A stretch of DNA of 8,254 nt. It comes from CAZIWJ01 sp964542855 (GTDB lineage: Bacteria; Bacteroidota; Bacteroidia; Cytophagales; Cyclobacteriaceae). Below are positions 6,267 to 8,254 of this stretch, piece by piece (positions within the stretch are counted from its first letter, which is position 1; each line of letters begins with the position of its first letter). The translations under genes and the position numbers were made by a program. The DNA lies in the NCBI GenBank assembly GCA_964542855.1, contig CAZIWJ010000163.1, positions 1 through 8,254 of the forward strand, in the 5' to 3' direction. Under the pieces are notes generated by a model, which had not been told where the DNA came from, made no database searches, and saw only the letters and a program-made list of their open reading frames with translations.

Positions 6267-7202
6267 CTATTCCAGCGATTTGAGTAACTGTGCTTTAACC
6301 TGACGGAGCTGCTCGATGTAGCGGGCCTGGATTAAAAACCAGGCCCTGGGATTATCCATACTGCCAGCCAGTAGGCCCTGGGTGGCTTCTGCCGTATTCC
6401 ATAGCCGAATATTTCGCTGGTATTCCCCGTTTACCCGGGCTTCCATTACTGTGGGCACTCCCCGGGTTAGGCGGTTAAATTCATTTTCGGTAATGTACTG
6501 CTGTACCGGTATCTGCGACAGGTTGGTAATTAGCCGGTTAAAGGTTTGGGTGGTTGCGTTACTTTGCCCGTTAAGGGTATAGGCAGCTACCGGACGCTGG
6601 ATATTCATCGGGCGAGGGTCGTTGGTGTAAGAAATTTGCAGGCTACTAAAGGTAAGGGTATCCACGGGAAACAGCTGCCGGCTTCGCCACTGAAATTCGT
6701 TTAGCTCAAACAACCGGGCCAGGTATTCCCGGTACCCCGGAATCGCTACTACGTACGGATTCTTTTCACTGGGATTCATAAACCAGGTTTCATTGGCATT
6801 GGGGTTACCCGATACCAGAAATGACTTCAACCGGGTTGAGCCAGAAAACACTTCTACCCGGGTGCCCCGGGCGGCCAGGGCCTGGAGCACGGAATCCTGT
6901 TCCGCTTCGCTAACCGGCCGGTTTACCTGTACGTCGTGTAAAATATTCATAAGTAACAATTCCAGGTTAAGCGATACCGGGAAGTTTTTACCAGTTAGCC
7001 ATTTATTATTACTTTTTGTTAGCTCAACCAGGCGGTTTTGCCGGGACAAGGCGACCCGGGAAACGGCAGCAGTATCTTCAATGGCAAATTGATCTACCGC
7101 TAAATCTGTGTTCCTTTTACTGCTTTGCGGCCAGTTCAGGGCAACGGCTACAATAACCAGAATAGCTAAAATAATGCTGAGTTGTTGGTTCTTTTTATTC
7201 AT
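6267..7202 (-). CDS. DUF4340 domain protein, membrane-anchored
   Basis: A 311-residue protein with one N-terminal membrane segment (about residues 8-24, preceded by MNKKNQQ), so most of the chain should face the periplasm. The pattern of an early VSRVALSRQNRLVELTKSNNKW repeat-like strand segment, a helix LNLELLLMNILHDVQ and a central GNPNANETWFMNP turn matches my recollection of DUF4340 proteins. These often accompany GldG-like ABC-2 transporter genes, where they may be an accessory module; no enzyme activity is known. No transporter genes are in this window, which is unusual for the family. The start lies 51 bp after the methyltransferase stop on the same strand, so the two may be co-transcribed. 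A perfect hairpin sits inside its 3' end at 6323-6346. Family call fairly sure; function unknown. Confidence 0.78.
   Translation of the reverse strand: MNKKNQQLSIILAILVIVAVALNWPQSSKRNTDLAVDQFAIEDTAAVSRVALSRQNRLVELTKSNNKWLTGKNFPVSLNLELLLMNILHDVQVNRPVSEAEQDSVLQALAARGTRVEVFSGSTRLKSFLVSGNPNANETWFMNPSEKNPYVVAIPGYREYLARLFELNEFQWRSRQLFPVDTLTFSSLQISYTNDPRPMNIQRPVAAYTLNGQSNATTQTFNRLITNLSQIPVQQYITENEFNRLTRGVPTVMEARVNGEYQRNIRLWNTAEATQGLLAGSMDNPRAWFLIQARYIEQLRQVKAQLLKSLE
6323..6346. repeat. Perfect 8-bp inverted repeat in the DUF4340 3' coding end
   Basis: GGGCCTGG (6323-6330) and CCAGGCCC (6339-6346) are exact reverse complements around an eight-base AT-rich loop. The site is about 60 bp past the stop of the convergent DsrE gene, which has no intergenic terminator of its own. 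There is no long T tract after the stem on either strand, so it is not a classical intrinsic terminator. It could be a pause, RNA-stability or 3'-end-forming structure in either transcript. Confidence 0.5.
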
Positions 7203-7253
7203 TCAGCTGCCAGAATTTTCTTTCAGCAAGTATACAATTTAGCGTACAGAAGG

Positions 7254-7868
7254 CTATTTCTTTTTTCCGATTACCGCATACAGCGGGTCGGTTCCCGGCT
7301 TACTGCGATCCAGCGCCTCCATGTTAGTCCAGCTACCCGATTGGTTAAAGTATTCCTGAACCAGGGCTATCTGGCCGCGCGGGTCGAGCCGGAGCCAGAG
7401 GGCAATGGCCTTGGTAGGAAAGCAACGATTGGAAAACGTAATAATCAGCACCCCTCCCGGTTTCAGGACCCGGTAAATTTCTTTAAACACGTGAATGGGT
7501 TGGGTAAGGTAATCGACCGACACGCAAATAGTTACCGCATTGAAATAATTATCGTCGTAAGGCAGTACCGGGTTTTCATTCAGGTTCTGCACCACCCAGT
7601 GGTTTAACTGCCGGTTGGCAGCCAGTTCTTCGCGGTTCATTCCCAGCCCGTGTACTTCGTGGTAGCCGACTTCTTCCGGCAGGTGGCTAATCCAGCTGCT
7701 CATCAGGTCGAGTACGGTGCTGTTTGCCGGAATGTGTTCCCGGTATAATTCGGTTACTTCCGTAATTGCCGAATCGTCGATGTGTGCTACAAAGCGCGGG
7801 TACTGGTAAAAGTGTTCGTCGGGGGTACTATCAGTACGTTGAAAAGCTTCGTCAGGAAGGTCGGGCAT
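7254..7868 (-). CDS. Class I SAM-dependent methyltransferase, Methyltransf_11-like
   Basis: A 204-residue Rossmann-fold methyltransferase. After an N-terminal segment with FYQYPRFVAHID (residues 20-31), motif I reads TVLDLMSSWISHLP (51-64): the acidic residue is kept (Asp54) but the usual glycine-rich loop is replaced by MSSW. The later elements are clear: GLGMNREELAAN (74-85), NPVLPYDDNYFNAVTICVSVDYL (99-121, motif II/III region), YRVLKPGG (132-139), and ITFSNRCFPTKAI (143-155). DLMSSW with SNRCFPTK appears to mark a distinct subfamily that I remember from other bacteria and phototrophs. The substrate is unknown. It is transcribed away from the cryptochrome gene across a 70-bp divergent region and followed by the DUF4340 gene. 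Start at 7868 (MPDLPDEAF) is A-rich upstream with no Shine-Dalgarno. Confidence 0.85.
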   Translation of the reverse strand: MPDLPDEAFQRTDSTPDEHFYQYPRFVAHIDDSAITEVTELYREHIPANSTVLDLMSSWISHLPEEVGYHEVHGLGMNREELAANRQLNHWVVQNLNENPVLPYDDNYFNAVTICVSVDYLTQPIHVFKEIYRVLKPGGVLIITFSNRCFPTKAIALWLRLDPRGQIALVQEYFNQSGSWTNMEALDRSKPGTDPLYAVIGKKK

Positions 7869-7890
7869 AAAGGATTTTTATTCTCTAAAC

Positions 7891-7915
7891 CTGTAGGGGA
7901 TGATTTTAGTTACAG
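7891..7915. promoter_or_regulatory. Dyad CTGTA-N15-TACAG in the divergent promoter region
   Basis: Five-base exact inverted arms CTGTA (7891-7895) and TACAG (7911-7915) sit in the middle of the 70-bp region between the methyltransferase and cryptochrome starts. Size and position would suit a dimeric regulator acting on both genes, for example a MerR/CarH-like light regulator, but the arms are short and no consensus promoter could be placed next to them. Treat as a candidate only. Confidence 0.3.
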
Positions 7916-7938
7916 TAATGGAAAATTAACAATATTAT

Positions 7939-8254
7939 ATGGCACAACAGTACAACAAAGTGGTATTCTGGTTTCGTAATGATTTACGTCTGGCCGATAA
8001 TGTGGCCCTTTACCAGGCCCTGAGCCAGAGCGAAACCGTGGTACCCGTTTTTGTTTTTGATACGCAGCAGTTCCGGTCGGTCGACCTGGGCATTAAAGGT
8101 TTTTCCATGCCTAAAACCGGGGCGCATCGGGCTAAATTTTTAATGGAAACCGTGGCCGACCTGCGCGATAACATCCGGGCCATCGGTGGCGACCTGGTTA
8201 TTCGTACCGGCAAGCCGCAGGAAGCAGTAATGGAACTGGTTCGCCAGACTGGCG
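7939..8254 (+). CDS. DASH-type cryptochrome/photolyase, N-terminal part
   Basis: The 105 codons visible form the N-terminal alpha/beta domain of the photolyase/cryptochrome family, which repairs UV-induced pyrimidine dimers or senses blue light using FAD. Evidence: VVFWFRNDLRLADNVAL (residues 8-24), VVPVFVFDTQQF, then MPKTGAHRAKFLMETVADLR, where the KTG-x-x-R-x-x-FL block is typical of the DASH subgroup, followed by IGGDLVIRTGKPQEAV. The FAD-binding domain, roughly 300 or more residues, lies beyond the right edge, so active-site tryptophans and the exact class cannot be checked. The start follows an A-rich stretch (GGAAAATTAACAATATTAT). It is divergent from the methyltransferase with a 25-bp dyad between them. 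DASH proteins are mainly known to repair single-stranded DNA; activity here is inferred. Confidence 0.9.
   Translation, partial: MAQQYNKVVFWFRNDLRLADNVALYQALSQSETVVPVFVFDTQQFRSVDLGIKGFSMPKTGAHRAKFLMETVADLRDNIRAIGGDLVIRTGKPQEAVMELVRQTG

Noticed and set aside
6341..6382. 10-base direct repeat AGGCCCTGGG at 6341-6350 and 6373-6382.
   Set aside because: Both copies fall in ordinary codons of the DUF4340 gene, in different protein contexts; probably chance in GC-rich codons.
8010..8213. 67-codon minus-strand open frame within the cryptochrome region.
   Set aside because: Shadow of the cryptochrome coding strand, which carries the DASH motifs.

Overview
The window reads as ordinary chromosome from a member of the Bacteroidota, most likely order Cytophagales (a Hymenobacteraceae-like relative is a guess). 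Three things point there. Start codons lack Shine-Dalgarno leaders and follow A-rich stretches. A TAnnTTTG-type -7 promoter element is present. The gene families are typical of the phylum: a TatD/type I asparaginase pair, a leaderless NodB deacetylase, a GAF-SpoIIE phosphatase, a DUF4340 protein and an exported DsrE protein. Base composition is near 50% GC. I see no IS element, integrase, tRNA, CRISPR array or phage gene.

Layout. (1) 1-1757, minus strand: a TatD-family metal-dependent hydrolase, then type I L-asparaginase, overlapping by 8 bp; the asparaginase runs off the left edge. (2) 1758-2001: intergenic, with one imperfect dyad and one weak terminator-like hairpin. (3) 2002-5065, minus strand: a tight three-gene operon of GAF-SpoIIE (PP2C-type) phosphatase, NodB-type polysaccharide deacetylase and membrane family 2 glycosyltransferase, with both junctions being 4-bp ATGA overlaps. 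(4) 5066-5221: operon leader with a -7-like element. (5) 5222-5321: exactly 100 N, a scaffold gap. (6) 5322-5740, plus strand: the tail of an unrecognised helical protein with an unsettled reading frame beside the gap, an intrinsic terminator, and a short dyad before the next start. (7) 5741-6265, plus strand: exported DsrE-family protein. (8) 6267-7868, minus strand: class I methyltransferase followed by a DUF4340 membrane-anchored protein, convergent with the DsrE gene with one base between stop codons. (9) 7869-7938: a 70-bp divergent promoter region. (10) 7939-8254, plus strand: the N-terminal part of a DASH-type cryptochrome/photolyase, cut by the right edge.

How the genes may work together. 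The most coherent unit is region 3. A sensor-phosphatase is translationally linked to an enzyme pair able to polymerise and deacetylate an amino-sugar glycan, which suggests an envelope or matrix polysaccharide controlled by a phospho-switch; this is inference. The methyltransferase and cryptochrome share a divergent promoter region and may share regulation. I found nothing I can defend as a wholly new system. The items most worth a second look are the phosphatase-deacetylase-glycosyltransferase operon, the methyltransferase with a non-canonical SAM motif beside the cryptochrome, the perfect hairpin inside the convergent gene end, and the damaged frame at the gap.
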